DNA from: Pseudomonas sp. BN411 | GTDB taxonomy: Bacteria; Pseudomonadota; Gammaproteobacteria; Pseudomonadales; Pseudomonadaceae | Direction of reading: 5' to 3' | DNA length: 64,000 bases | Assembly: GCF_029871235.1 (NCBI RefSeq) | Contig: NZ_SSOM01000067.1 | Span: 1-64,000, forward strand | Shown: in pieces, positions 39,522-48,593 of the stretch | How positions within the stretch are numbered: the first letter of the stretch is position 1 | Layout: each line of letters begins with the position of its first letter | Program-made: the position numbers and the translations under genes | The notes under the pieces: generated by a model | Databases searched by the model: none | The model's input: only the letters and a program-made list of their open reading frames with translations | Told to the model about the DNA's origin: nothing

Positions 39522-40136
39522 ATGTCTGGACGCTTCGCCCTGTTCCGCTGGACGCCCACGCTGGCGGCCCTTCCCGGATTCCCCGCCGATCACCAGCCGC
39601 ACTGGAACCTTGCGCCGGGCGGCCGGGTGCTGATGCTGCGCGAGCTGGACGGGCAGCGCCGCGCTGACCTGGCCCGCTGGGGGCTTACCCCGGCCTGGCT
39701 CACTGACCTGTCAAAGACTCCTGCTCACGCCCGTGCCGAAACCCTGGCCGACCAGCCTATGTTCCGCGAAGCCTTCCGTTCGCGGCGCTGCCTGATCCTG
39801 GCCAACGGCTTCTATGAATGGCGCGGCGTGCGCAAGCGGCCCTACTGGATCAGCGCCGAGGGCGGGACCCTCTACATGGCCGGACTCTGGGAAGCCTACC
39901 CGGTGGGGGATATGGAATACCTCAGCCTGGCCATGGTCACCCGGCCGGTCGCCGACATGCGCCGCCCGCTGGTGCTGGACGAAGAGGCACAGCGCCTCTG
40001 GCTCGCCGCCAACTCGACGCCGATGCAATTGCTCGAACTGCTGACCAATCCCGGTCCTCAATTGCGCGAACGCGCCCTGGCCACCCTGGTGAACGATCCC
40101 AAGCTCGACGGGCCCGAGTGTCTGACGCCGGCCTGA
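39522..40136 (+). CDS. SOS response-associated (YedK/HMCES) family protein, active site altered
   Basis: A 204-residue protein with the SRAP-domain layout: NLAPGGRVLML, ARWGLTPAWL, ARAETLADQPMFREAF, RRCLILANGFYEW and FAGLWE-like YMAGLWEAYP are all recognisable. The family protects abasic sites by a covalent link through Cys2. Here the N terminus is MSGRF, so position 2 is Ser; the Asn of the NARAET motif is His69, and the C-terminal HDRMP histidine is absent (VADMRRP at 143-149). Only Glu99 of the usual four active-site residues remains. It probably binds DNA or another ligand without the canonical crosslink, or with different chemistry. A serine start with the same context may be a Pseudomonas subfamily. 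Confidence 0.85.
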   Translation: MSGRFALFRWTPTLAALPGFPADHQPHWNLAPGGRVLMLRELDGQRRADLARWGLTPAWLTDLSKTPAHARAETLADQPMFREAFRSRRCLILANGFYEWRGVRKRPYWISAEGGTLYMAGLWEAYPVGDMEYLSLAMVTRPVADMRRPLVLDEEAQRLWLAANSTPMQLLELLTNPGPQLRERALATLVNDPKLDGPECLTPA

Positions 40137-40140
40137 GGCT

Positions 40141-40237
40141 GTAGGGGCGAATTCATTCGCCAAGGGCAGCTCGGCTGCCCCCCACGGAGCCAGCAGGGCA
40201 GACCTTCGGCCTGCTTGGCGATTGAAATCGCCCCTAC
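40141..40237. repeat. imperfect palindromic intergenic repeat, family A copy 3
   Basis: The left end GTAGGGGCGAATTCATTCGC and the right end GGCGATTGAAATCGCCCCTAC pair. It is 97 bp long, the same size as copies at 2-95 and 124-219, with a different core. It begins 4 nt after the YedK-like gene stop. Confidence 0.75.
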
Positions 40238-40242
40238 AAAAG

Positions 40243-40272
40243 AACAAGCCCCTCGTGAGAGGGGCTTGTTCT
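40243..40272 (-). terminator. terminator of the chemoreceptor gene
   Basis: AACAAGCCCCTC and GAGGGGCTTGTT form a perfect 12-bp stem around GTGA. The right arm ends right at the chemoreceptor stop codon. Confidence 0.85.
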
Positions 40273-42407
40273 TAGACCTTGAACTGATTGATCAACCGCC
40301 GCTGTTGCTCGGCCAGTTTGGTCAGTTCCGCACTGGCCTGGGAGGCCTCGTCGGCGCCGCCGGCGACCTCGTTGGCCACCTGGCCGATGTTGATCACGTT
40401 GCGGTTGATGTCCTCGGCCACCGCGCTCTGTTCCTCGGCGGCGCTGGCGATCTGGGTGTTCATGTCGTTGATCACCGATACCGCCTGGGTGATGGACTCC
40501 AGCGCATGGGCGGCCTCGTTGGCGTGCTGCACGCTGGTGTCGGTCTTGTCCTGGCTGTCCTGCATCACCTTCACCACTTCGCGGGTGCCGTGCTGCAGTT
40601 GCTGGATCATGGTCTGGATTTCTTCGGTGGCCTGCTGGGTCTTCTGCGCCAGGTTGCGCACCTCGTCCGCCACCACCGCGAAGCCGCGGCCCTGCTCGCC
40701 AGCGCGCGCCGCCTCGATGGCCGCGTTCAGCGCCAGCAGGTTGGTCTGTTCGGCGATACCGCGAATGGCCACCAGGATGGCGTTGATGTTCTCGCTGTCC
40801 TTGGCCAGGGTCTGCACCACGCCCACGGCGCGGCCGATCTCGGTGGCCAGGGCGCTGATGGCTTCGGCGGTGCTGTGGACGATGCGCTTGCCGTGGTTGG
40901 CCGCCTGGTCGGCGTGGCTGGCCGCTTCCGCCGCGTGGGTGGCGTTGCGCGCCACGTCCTGGGCTGTGGCTGTCATCTCGTGGACGGCGGTGGCCACCAG
41001 TTCGATTTCGGCCAACTGCCTCTGCACGCCCTGGTTGGTGCGGATGGCGATGTCGGCAGTGTGCTCGGAGGAGTCGCTGACCTTCTGCACCGAGGTCACC
41101 ACCTGGCTGATCATCGACTGGAGCTTGCTGAGGAAGGTGTTGAAGCCGCCGGCGATGGCGCCCATCTCGTCAGCGCGGTTGTTGTGCAGGCGCTGGGTCA
41201 GGTCGCCGTCGCCCTTGGCGATGTCGTCGAGCATGCCGACCATCTGACGCAGCGGACGGGCGATGCCGTAGCCGACGAACCAGATCACCAGCAGGCCGAG
41301 ACCGGCGATCAGCAGGCCCACCAGGGTCATGCCGAAGATGTCGGCGTCGCGCTGGGCGGCCAGATCCGTCTGCAGCTGTTTGAGTTCGCCATACACGGCT
41401 GTCTGCGGCAGTTGCAGGAACAGTGTCCAGCGCACCCCGGTGTCGGCGATGGTGAAGGGCATCAGCAGTTGGATCTGCTCACCGTCGGTGCTGAAGACGG
41501 GCTTGCCATCGGACAGGCTCGCCAGTTGCCTGATTGCCTCGCCCGGAATGGCCGTGTCGGCCGGTTCACCCAGCTTGCTGGCATCCTTGGTGAAAGCGAC
41601 CAGGCGGCCATTGGCGGAGATCAGCGCCAGTTCGCCTGCGCCATCGTAAAGCTGGCGGTCGGCGTTACGCAGCAGGTCCTGGATGAAGTCCAGCGACAAG
41701 TCGGCGCCCACCGAACCGCGGAACTGGCCATCGACCAGGATGGGGGCGTTGAACGAGGACATCATGACCATCTTTCCGCCCATCTCGTAGGGCGCCGGGT
41801 CGACGATGCAGGGGCGGCGTGTTTCCTTCGGGCACAGGTAGTACTCGCCCTCGCGGATGCCGGTGGCCAGTTTTTTCTCGCTTTCCAGTGTGTCGCCCAT
41901 GGGCTCGACGGTCAGGCTGCCGTCGGCCTTGCGGTACCACCAGGGCATGAAGCGTCCATCCTGGCTGAAGCCTTCGGCGTTGCGCCCGGCGTACTCGCTG
42001 TCACTTCCAGCGAAGGCGTTGGGCTCCCAGGCGGCGAAGGCATCCAGCAGTTTCGGGTTGTCCGTCACGGTGGCACGAAGCAACTGCGACATTTCTTCGC
42101 GCACCAGGCCCAGTTCCGGTTGCCCGTCGGCGCCGGTCTGGCCCATCAGGCGGTTGGTGCTGGCAAGGCCCTTCACCACGGTCAGCGGATACTCCAGTTC
42201 GCGCTGAATCTGGCTGACCTGGGAGTGCGCGAGCGCCACGAGGCGTTCCTTGATGCCCTGTTCGAGCAGCGCCTGGGTGCGTTGCTGCACCAGTTCCTGG
42301 GTGCGGGCGCCGGAAAACAGCGCGTAGAGCACCAGGGCGGCAACCACCGCCAGCACGCTGGCCCCTGCCAGGGCTGCGATGGAGAACTGAATGGACCTGA
42401 ACTTCAT
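40272..42407 (-). CDS. methyl-accepting chemotaxis protein
   Basis: Transmembrane chemoreceptor of 711 residues. Helix 1 is at residues 11-31 ([20 protein letters not shown]), followed by a roughly 310-residue periplasmic double-Cache-like sensor ([11 protein letters not shown] and [13 protein letters not shown]), helix 2 near residues 360-382, a HAMP domain ([20 protein letters not shown]) and the signalling hairpin with [20 protein letters not shown]. The ligand is not evident; canonical amino-acid motif residues of the dCache family are not all obvious. There are no che genes nearby. Confidence 0.93.
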   Translation of the reverse strand: MKFRSIQFSIAALAGASVLAVVAALVLYALFSGARTQELVQQRTQALLEQGIKERLVALAHSQVSQIQRELEYPLTVVKGLASTNRLMGQTGADGQPELGLVREEMSQLLRATVTDNPKLLDAFAAWEPNAFAGSDSEYAGRNAEGFSQDGRFMPWWYRKADGSLTVEPMGDTLESEKKLATGIREGEYYLCPKETRRPCIVDPAPYEMGGKMVMMSSFNAPILVDGQFRGSVGADLSLDFIQDLLRNADRQLYDGAGELALISANGRLVAFTKDASKLGEPADTAIPGEAIRQLASLSDGKPVFSTDGEQIQLLMPFTIADTGVRWTLFLQLPQTAVYGELKQLQTDLAAQRDADIFGMTLVGLLIAGLGLLVIWFVGYGIARPLRQMVGMLDDIAKGDGDLTQRLHNNRADEMGAIAGGFNTFLSKLQSMISQVVTSVQKVSDSSEHTADIAIRTNQGVQRQLAEIELVATAVHEMTATAQDVARNATHAAEAASHADQAANHGKRIVHSTAEAISALATEIGRAVGVVQTLAKDSENINAILVAIRGIAEQTNLLALNAAIEAARAGEQGRGFAVVADEVRNLAQKTQQATEEIQTMIQQLQHGTREVVKVMQDSQDKTDTSVQHANEAAHALESITQAVSVINDMNTQIASAAEEQSAVAEDINRNVINIGQVANEVAGGADEASQASAELTKLAEQQRRLINQFKV

Positions 42408-42580
42408 GTGGGCTCCGAAAAAGCAAATTCACCGTGAATCTGTATATCGGCCGCACTGTGAAATTTCCTAAGTCGCCGATGCAGATAAAAGCGTCGCCGG
42501 CTTGTCTACATGCGACGCGGTTGCCCGGGTCATGGGCCAGCCGTAGGATTACCGACCTTGCGAAACGATGGAGAGCCACC

Positions 42581-43399
42581 ATGGCCAAGCTGTTTTACCT
42601 GTCCGGGCTGACTGCGGCCCTTCTCCTGGCAGGATGCCAGGCCGTCAACACCACCAGCGGCGGAGCGGTTGGCGTCGAACGCAAGCAGTACATGTTCAGC
42701 ATGCTGTCGACCGGCGAGCTCAACCAGATGTACGCCCAGTCCTATCAGCAGACCTTGAGCGAAGCCCAGCAGAAGGGTGTGCTGGACAAGAACAGCAGCG
42801 ACGCCCGCCGTGTCGACGCCATCGCCAAGCGTCTGATCGCCCAGACCCCGGCCTTCCGCCCGGACGCGGCGCAGTGGGCCTGGGAAGCCAACGTCATCGA
42901 CAGCGACGAGCTCAATGCCAACTGCGGCCCGGGCGGCAAGATCATCGTCTACAGCGGCCTGATCGATAAGCTCAAGCTCACCGACGACGAGCTGGCCGCG
43001 GTGATGGGCCACGAAATCGCCCACGCCCTGCGCGAGCACAGCCGCGAAGCCATGTCCAAGGCCTATGGCGTGCAGATGGCCAACCAGATCGGCTCCGTGC
43101 TGGGCGTCGGCCAGGCCGGCCTGGGGATGGCCAATGCGGGCGTGGAATACCTGATGACCCTGCCCAACAGCCGTTCCAACGAGAACGAGGCCGACCTGAT
43201 CGGTCTGGAACTGTCCGCGCGCGCCGGCTACGACCCGAACGCCGCCATCACGCTCTGGCAGAAGATGGAGCAGGCAGGCGGCGGCGCGCCGCCGGAGTTC
43301 ATGAGCACTCACCCGTCCTCCAGCTCGCGCATGTCGTCCTTGCAGGCGGCCATTCCGAAGGTGATGCCGCTGTACCAGCAAGCCAAGGGCCAACGCTGA
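42581..43399 (+). CDS. M48-family metalloprotease lipoprotein
   Basis: A 272-residue lipoprotein precursor (lipobox LAGC, Cys19). The zinc-protease motif is HEIAH (His144, Glu145, His148), and the third ligand Glu lies in NSRSNENEADLIG. This matches periplasmic LoiP/YggG-like outer-membrane quality-control proteases. The ATG at 42581 follows GGAGAG. It precedes the epimerase gene by 113 nt. The substrate is unknown. Confidence 0.9.
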   Translation: MAKLFYLSGLTAALLLAGCQAVNTTSGGAVGVERKQYMFSMLSTGELNQMYAQSYQQTLSEAQQKGVLDKNSSDARRVDAIAKRLIAQTPAFRPDAAQWAWEANVIDSDELNANCGPGGKIIVYSGLIDKLKLTDDELAAVMGHEIAHALREHSREAMSKAYGVQMANQIGSVLGVGQAGLGMANAGVEYLMTLPNSRSNENEADLIGLELSARAGYDPNAAITLWQKMEQAGGGAPPEFMSTHPSSSSRMSSLQAAIPKVMPLYQQAKGQR

Positions 43400-43512
43400 G
43401 GCCACGGTTGCCGGATGCGCCTGCCTGGCATCCCGGCAACCCGCGTTCTAGACTGCTTGCCGCCACCCCGGGCACTCCGGGGCGGCGAATCTCCAACGGA
43501 TGAGGAGTTGCA

Positions 43513-44496
43513 GTGAAAATCGCCGTACTTGGAGCAACAGGGCTGCTCGGCCATCACACGGCACGGGCGGTGAAGGCCGCGGGGCACCAGTTGGTGCTGA
43601 TTCACCGGCCGTCCTCACGGATTGAAAGGCTGTCCTACCTGGAGCCCGAATGCCGGGCCGCCGAACTGCTCGATCATGCGGGCCTGACCCGCGCACTCAG
43701 TGGGCTGGACGGTGTGATCTTCTGCGCTGCCAGCTACCCGAAGCGTCCGCGACGCTGGCAGGAAGAAGTCGCCAGCGCCCTCGACGAAACCAACCACTTC
43801 TATGCCGCCTGCCTCGCCGCCCACGTACCGCGCATCCTCTACACCGGCGCGGCCATTGCCCTGCCGCGCCACCCCGAAGGCCTGCCCGGCCACGAAGGGC
43901 TGTTCTATGAAGGGATGCCACGCTGGAAGAACCCCTATCTGCTGAGCAAGTGGGCCCTGGATGAACAGGCCCGCGAACAGGCGCGCAGCGGTCTGCCGGT
44001 GATCATCGGTATTCCCGGCATGTGCCTGGGGGAATTCGACGTCGGCCCCAGTACCGGACGCATCGTCACTGCCATGGCGCAAGGCTGGATGACCCACTAC
44101 GTACCCGGCCGGCGCAACCTGGTGGATGCCGCTGATGCCGGGCGCGGTCTGTTGCTGGCGCTGGAGAAGGGGCGGGTGGGCGAGCGCTATCTGCTCACCG
44201 GGCGGAACATCGAGATGGCCGAGTTGACCGAACGCATTGCCAACCTGCTCGGCGTACAGCCGCCGGAACCCATGCCGCTGGCGCTGGCCAAGGGCATGGC
44301 GGTGCTCGGGCGCTTGAGATTCCGGTTGTCGGGCGAACTGCCCAAGCTGAATGACACCGCCATCGCGGTCATGGCGGGCGGACAGTTCCTCGATGGCAGC
44401 AAGGCGCGCCACGAGTTGGGCTTCGTCGCCGAAACGCCGCTGGAGGTGACCCTGGAACGCACCATCGCCTGGTTCCGCAGCAACGGCTATCTCTAG
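43513..44496 (+). CDS. NAD-dependent epimerase/dehydratase family protein
   Basis: A 327-residue extended short-chain dehydrogenase. The Rossmann motif is VLGATGLLGHHTARAVKAAG at residues 4-23, and the active-site Tyr-Lys is less canonical: NPYLLSKWALDEQA has Tyr and Lys in YxxxK order. Start GTG 43513 with GAGGAG upstream. The substrate is unknown; similar proteins include dihydroflavonol reductase-like enzymes. It is convergent with the SnoaL-like gene. Confidence 0.87.
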   Translation: MKIAVLGATGLLGHHTARAVKAAGHQLVLIHRPSSRIERLSYLEPECRAAELLDHAGLTRALSGLDGVIFCAASYPKRPRRWQEEVASALDETNHFYAACLAAHVPRILYTGAAIALPRHPEGLPGHEGLFYEGMPRWKNPYLLSKWALDEQAREQARSGLPVIIGIPGMCLGEFDVGPSTGRIVTAMAQGWMTHYVPGRRNLVDAADAGRGLLLALEKGRVGERYLLTGRNIEMAELTERIANLLGVQPPEPMPLALAKGMAVLGRLRFRLSGELPKLNDTAIAVMAGGQFLDGSKARHELGFVAETPLEVTLERTIAWFRSNGYL

Positions 44497-44525
44497 GTTC
44501 CTTGCGAGAAGCCGTCGAGCGCTGA

Positions 44526-44969
44526 TCAGGGCAGGGCTTTCTCGGCCAGGTGCTGGGTCGAAAGACCGAGCTGGGCGCGGAAGCTTTCCATATCGAACAT
44601 GGTGCAGATCTCCTGCACTTCACCCAGGCTGTTGAAGGTCCAGAAGGCCATGGCCGAGATGCTCAGCACCTTGTCGCTGGGCGGATAGCCCAGGGCGGGC
44701 TTCTGAATGCTGCCGATCAGGGTGCACCAGGTCACCACCTTGTTGCCTTCGGCGATGCATTCCTCGACCACCACTTCCAGGTCCGGCATGGCGTCGCGAA
44801 TGTTCGCCACCATCTGGCTATAGCCGTTGCTGGTGAAGGGACGGCTGATGAAGGAGCTCTTGTAGAGGAAGTCCTTGCTTTGCAGCTGCTCGGCCAGGGC
44901 CAGGCGACCCTTGTTCCATGACAGCTCGATGTGCTGGCGAACCAGCCGCTTCATATCGTCCAATGACAC
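44526..44969 (-). CDS. SnoaL/ester cyclase-like protein (NTF2 fold)
   Basis: A 147-residue protein of the NTF2-like fold. The start is GTG at 44969 with AGGGGAG upstream. Core segments are LVRQHIELSWNKGRLALAEQ, MVANIRDAMPDLEVVVEECI and VVTWCTLIGS, matching the ester-cyclase layout. No metabolic context is present; it is downstream of and convergent with the epimerase gene. The function could be a cyclase, hydratase or just a small-ligand binder. Confidence 0.78.
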   Translation of the reverse strand: MSLDDMKRLVRQHIELSWNKGRLALAEQLQSKDFLYKSSFISRPFTSNGYSQMVANIRDAMPDLEVVVEECIAEGNKVVTWCTLIGSIQKPALGYPPSDKVLSISAMAFWTFNSLGEVQEICTMFDMESFRAQLGLSTQHLAEKALP

Positions 44970-45135
44970 GATGCGCTCCCCTGCGCTTGATCCAGTGCGC
45001 CACTTTACCGATTCGGCCGGTGCCGCCATTGGCCGAAATGCCGCCAGTTGGCGGCATGTTCGCGGTCAGAAAAAGGGAGAGCGCTGCGATGCCCGCCCGC
45101 TGGATGCGGCGACGGGCATCGTTTCACGCGATCAC

Positions 45136-45720
45136 TCAGAGCATTCCGCTGAGCTTCAGGGCTTCGTAGACGGCGTAGACGGCCAGGGCGGCGAAGGCAG
45201 CGGCGGCCAGGCGACGGATCAGTGCCAGCGGCAGGCGATCGGCCGCGAAGTTACCGGCCAGTACCACCGGTACGTTGGCAATCAGCATGCCGAGGGTGGT
45301 GCCCATGACGACCATGACGAAATGCGGGTACTGGGCAGCCAACATCACCGTGGCGACCTGGGTCTTGTCGCCCATCTCGGCGAGGAAGAAGGCGATCAGG
45401 GTGGTGACGAAGGGGCCGTATTTCTTCAGGCCGGATTCTTCGTCGTCATCGAGCTTGTCCGGGACCAGGGTCCAGGCGGCGACGGCGGCGAAGCAGGCGG
45501 CGAGGATCCAGCTCAGGGTGGCGGCGGAGAAGAAGCTGGCGACCCAGGAACCCACGGCACCGGCGGCGAAGTGGTTGGCCAGGGTGGCGACGACGATGCC
45601 CCAGATGATCGGCCAGGGCTTGCGGAAGCGGGCGGCGAGGAGAAGCGCGAGCAGCTGCGTCTTGTCGCCGATTTCAGCGAGCGCAACGATCAGGGTCGGG
45701 ACGAAGAGGGATTCCAGCAT
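45136..45720 (-). CDS. TMEM165/GDT1-family manganese transporter (MneA-like)
   Basis: A 194-residue, six-helix inner-membrane protein with the two signature motifs of the family: ALAEIGDKTQ (residues 14-23) and LAEMGDKTQ near residues 115-123. Bacterial members export Mn2+. The ATG at 45720 has AGGAA upstream; the ORF is open further but the family starts at MLESLFVPT. A yybP-ykoY riboswitch lies in the leader, so expression should rise with Mn2+. Confidence 0.92.
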   Translation of the reverse strand: MLESLFVPTLIVALAEIGDKTQLLALLLAARFRKPWPIIWGIVVATLANHFAAGAVGSWVASFFSAATLSWILAACFAAVAAWTLVPDKLDDDEESGLKKYGPFVTTLIAFFLAEMGDKTQVATVMLAAQYPHFVMVVMGTTLGMLIANVPVVLAGNFAADRLPLALIRRLAAAAFAALAVYAVYEALKLSGML

Positions 45721-45754
45721 CAGGGTTCCTACGGGGGCGGGTCGACTAATCACC

Positions 45755-45800
45755 ATGACACACGCAATCTGCCCGCCCCGGGTCAGGTTGTGTGTGTCAT
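45755..45800 (-). promoter_or_regulatory. hairpin between Mn riboswitch and GDT1 gene
   Basis: On the minus-strand RNA, positions 45800-45788 can pair with 45767-45755 over 13 bp with one A-C mismatch. The 5' arm begins at the AUGAC that directly follows the conserved aptamer end GACCU. It lies 34 nt before the start codon; no U-run follows, so it would act on translation or on the aptamer fold. Confidence 0.5.
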
Positions 45801-45935
45801 AGGTCTTGTCAAACCGCGGACCTGTCTAGGCAGGTTCTGGGTCGCATGCGCCATGGTCTGTGGACCAAGTGTGTTGACGCACGCCGGGCGAGCAGGGCGC
45901 TCGCGGGAGACTACTCCCCTAGGACGGGGCGCATT
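45790..45935 (-). ncRNA. yybP-ykoY manganese riboswitch
   Basis: Conserved blocks of the class appear in order on the minus strand: AGGGGAGTAGTC (around 45909-45920), CGTCAACACAC (the second Mn-site loop) and GGTTTGACAAGACCTATG at the end (45797-45814). The start and end blocks can form the basal stem GGGGAG...GACCU-type pairing as in E. coli alx. It is directly upstream of a GDT1-family Mn exporter, the typical target. Confidence 0.85.
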
Positions 45936-45979
45936 TTGCACAAGCCGGGTTGCCCCGGCAAGCGCGAATTGTCGGGTGG

Positions 45980-47455
45980 TCAGTTGTCGCCGCCGCGAAC
46001 GTCCATCTCCGAGTAACTCACCAGGCGGCTGCCCTTCTTCAGGCGGTAGCCCAGCCAGATGACGAGGAACAGCGGCAGGCTGATGTAGGTGGCGGCGAGG
46101 CCAGCCCAGTCGATCTTCTCGCCGAAGAAGGCCTGGTAGTTCTGGCCAAGGGTGATCAGCAGGCACAGGGTGAAGGCGAACAGCGGGCCGAAGGGGAACA
46201 GCTTGGCGCGATACGGCAGGTCGGCCAGGCGTCCGCCCTGGGTCAGGTAGCCCTTGCGGAAGCGGTAATGGGAAATGGCGATGCCCAGCCAGGCGATGAA
46301 GCCGCACATGCCTGAGGTGTTCAGCAGCCAGGTATAGAGGGTGCTGTCCCCGACGATGGAGGTGAAGAAGCACAGCGCACCGACCAGGGTGGTGGCGTAG
46401 AGCGCATTGCGCGGCACGCCGTTGGCGGACAGGCTGGCGAACAGCTTGGGTGCCTTGCCCTGCAGTGCCAGGTTGTAAAGCATGCGGGTGGACGCATACA
46501 TGCCCGAGTTGCCGGCCGAGAGGATGGCAGTGAGGATCACGGCGTTCATCACGCCGGCGGCAGCAGCGAAGCCGGCACGCTCGAAGAGCAGGGTGAAGGG
46601 CGAGACGCTGATGTCGCTGGCATCGTTCTTCAGCAGGGTCGGTTCGGTGTAGGGGATCAGCATGCCGATCACGAAGATCGCCAGGATGTAGAACATCAGG
46701 ATGCGCCAGAACACCTGGCGGATGGCGATGGGGATGTTCTTCTTCGGGTTTTCCGACTCGCCTGCGGCGATGCCGATCAGCTCGGTGCCCTGGAAGGAGA
46801 AGCCGGCGATCATCGCCACCCCGACCATGGCCTGCAGGCCGCCGACGAAGGGCGCATCACCTTGGGTGAAGTTGCTGAAGCCCGGGGATTCGATGCCGCC
46901 CATGATGCCGAAGATGGTGGCCAGGCCAATGCCGATGAACACCACGACCGTCACCACCTTGATCAGCGCGAACCAGAACTCGCTCTCGCCGAAGCCCTTA
47001 ACCGAAACGAAGTTGAGCAGGAACATCAGGCCGAGGAACAGGGCGCTCCAGTAAATGCCCGGTACGTCCGGCAGCCAGAAACTCATGATCAGTTGGGCTG
47101 CCACCAGCTCGGCGGCGATGGTTACCGCCCAGTTGTACCAGTAGTTCCAGCCAAGGGCGAAACCGAAGCCATCGTCGACGAATCGGCTGCCATAGGTGCT
47201 GAACGAGCCGGAAGCCGGTATGTGCGCGGCCATCTCGCCGAGGCTGGTCATGAGGAAGTAGACCATCAGGCCGATCAGCGCGTAGGCCAGCAGCGCTCCA
47301 CCGGGACCCGCGGTGGCCACGGTGGCGCCGGAGGCGACGAACAGACCGGTGCCGATGGAGCCGCCAATGGCGATCATGTTCAGGTGGCGGGGTTTGAGGG
47401 AGCGGTGCAGCCCATCCTTGGCGGGAGTGGCGCTGGCAGTGTTCAGATCAGTCAC
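45980..47455 (-). CDS. lysP: amino acid permease (LysP-like, AAT family)
   Basis: A 491-residue, 12-helix permease. The N-terminal signature is HLNMIAIGGSIGTGLFVASG followed by PGGALLAYALIGLMVYFLMT, and the C-terminal part has WLLNTSGMCGFIAWLGIAIS. GTG at 47455 is the start (GGAG about 7 nt upstream; the ORF continues much further up). Position next to rsmC and hprA matches PAO1 lysP (PA4628, from memory), but sequence alone does not prove lysine specificity. No lysine riboswitch is seen upstream. Confidence 0.85.
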   Translation of the reverse strand: MTDLNTASATPAKDGLHRSLKPRHLNMIAIGGSIGTGLFVASGATVATAGPGGALLAYALIGLMVYFLMTSLGEMAAHIPASGSFSTYGSRFVDDGFGFALGWNYWYNWAVTIAAELVAAQLIMSFWLPDVPGIYWSALFLGLMFLLNFVSVKGFGESEFWFALIKVVTVVVFIGIGLATIFGIMGGIESPGFSNFTQGDAPFVGGLQAMVGVAMIAGFSFQGTELIGIAAGESENPKKNIPIAIRQVFWRILMFYILAIFVIGMLIPYTEPTLLKNDASDISVSPFTLLFERAGFAAAAGVMNAVILTAILSAGNSGMYASTRMLYNLALQGKAPKLFASLSANGVPRNALYATTLVGALCFFTSIVGDSTLYTWLLNTSGMCGFIAWLGIAISHYRFRKGYLTQGGRLADLPYRAKLFPFGPLFAFTLCLLITLGQNYQAFFGEKIDWAGLAATYISLPLFLVIWLGYRLKKGSRLVSYSEMDVRGGDN

Positions 47456-47543
47456 AAAAATCTCCAGGTCCCCCGGTCGAAACCGGGGGAGGGCGGCTAT
47501 CGGGCGCCGCTTGAGTATGGATAAAGGGCCGGGGCCCGCCAGG

Positions 47544-48542
47544 TCAGGCCCGGCGGGCGCGGTAGATGCGGAAGCCATCGCCCTCGGCGAGGGTCTGGCA
47601 AGGGCCGAGATGGTACTCGATAAGCGGCGGGTATTTGAGGAAGCTGTTGGCCACGATGCGCAGCTCGCCACCGGGCAGCAGGTGGTTCCGTGCCTCGCTC
47701 AGCAGGTCCTCGCTGGCCTGGTAGTCGGTGTGCACGCCCTGGTGGAACGGGGGATTGCTGACGATAGCGGCAAGCCCTTCGGGAGCACCGTGAATACCAT
47801 CGGCGGCGATCACATCGCCCTCAAGACCGTTTGCGGCCAGGGTCAGTCGGCTGCTGGCAACGGCGAAGGCATCCACGTCCAGCAGGCTCAACCGGTTCTG
47901 TGGATAACGCCGCTTGAGTACTGCGCCGAGCACCCCGGCGCCGCAGCCGAAGTCCAGCAGGTGGCCGCTGGGCAGGCCGTCCAGTTGTGCCAGCAGCAGG
48001 GCGCTGCCCCGATCCAGGCGACCGTGGCTGAACACGCCGGGCAGGCTGACCACGTCCAGCGGGCCATCGGCCAGGTCCAGGCGGTAGCGCTGGGCCAGGG
48101 CTTCCAGGTCAGGGGCTGCGGGAGCCTGGTCGATGGTCACTTGCCAGAGCTGGCAGTGACGGGCGCTGTCCAGCTTGCGCGGCTTGCCGAATACGGCCAG
48201 CTGTTTGGCGGCACGCTCGATGCCGCCGCGTTTCTCGCCGACGAGGAAAAGCTCGCCGCCGGGTAGGCGGGCGGCGAGGGCGGCCAGCAGGTAGTCGGTC
48301 AGTTCACGGGACTTGGGCAGGAACAGCACGGCTGCCTCGAAGGCACGCTCCGGCGGCGTGGTGCCGAACTGGCTGCGCCCGGCGAAGCGGCTTTCGAGGG
48401 CGGCCTGGTCGCCGGCGTGCCAGCTCCAGCCGCTGGCCTGCGGCAGGGTGCCGAGCAGGTCGTCCGCTGGCAGCCCGGCCAGCAACAGCGGGCGTTGGAA
48501 CAGTTCGGCCTGTCGAAGCAGGACTTCGCTGCGTGGGTCCAT
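47544..48542 (-). CDS. rsmC: 16S rRNA (guanine1207-N2)-methyltransferase
   Basis: A 332-residue, two-domain SAM methyltransferase. The C-terminal catalytic domain has the SAM motif [18 protein letters not shown] and the catalytic NPPF in [17 protein letters not shown], which is the RsmC/RlmG signature. The N-terminal pseudo-methyltransferase half supports RsmC over shorter enzymes. It modifies G1207 of 16S rRNA. It is 51 nt downstream of the hprA-like gene. Confidence 0.92.
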   Translation of the reverse strand: MDPRSEVLLRQAELFQRPLLLAGLPADDLLGTLPQASGWSWHAGDQAALESRFAGRSQFGTTPPERAFEAAVLFLPKSRELTDYLLAALAARLPGGELFLVGEKRGGIERAAKQLAVFGKPRKLDSARHCQLWQVTIDQAPAAPDLEALAQRYRLDLADGPLDVVSLPGVFSHGRLDRGSALLLAQLDGLPSGHLLDFGCGAGVLGAVLKRRYPQNRLSLLDVDAFAVASSRLTLAANGLEGDVIAADGIHGAPEGLAAIVSNPPFHQGVHTDYQASEDLLSEARNHLLPGGELRIVANSFLKYPPLIEYHLGPCQTLAEGDGFRIYRARRA

Positions 48543-48593
48543 CTGAAGAAGATCCTGATAAAAGCAGCGAATTTTATCAGGGTCTTGTGGGAA

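Noticed and set aside
40215-42437. 740-codon + strand open frame opposite the chemoreceptor gene
   Set aside because: The minus-strand frame encodes a full chemoreceptor with intact HAMP and signalling domains; the + product is compositionally biased and has no domain.
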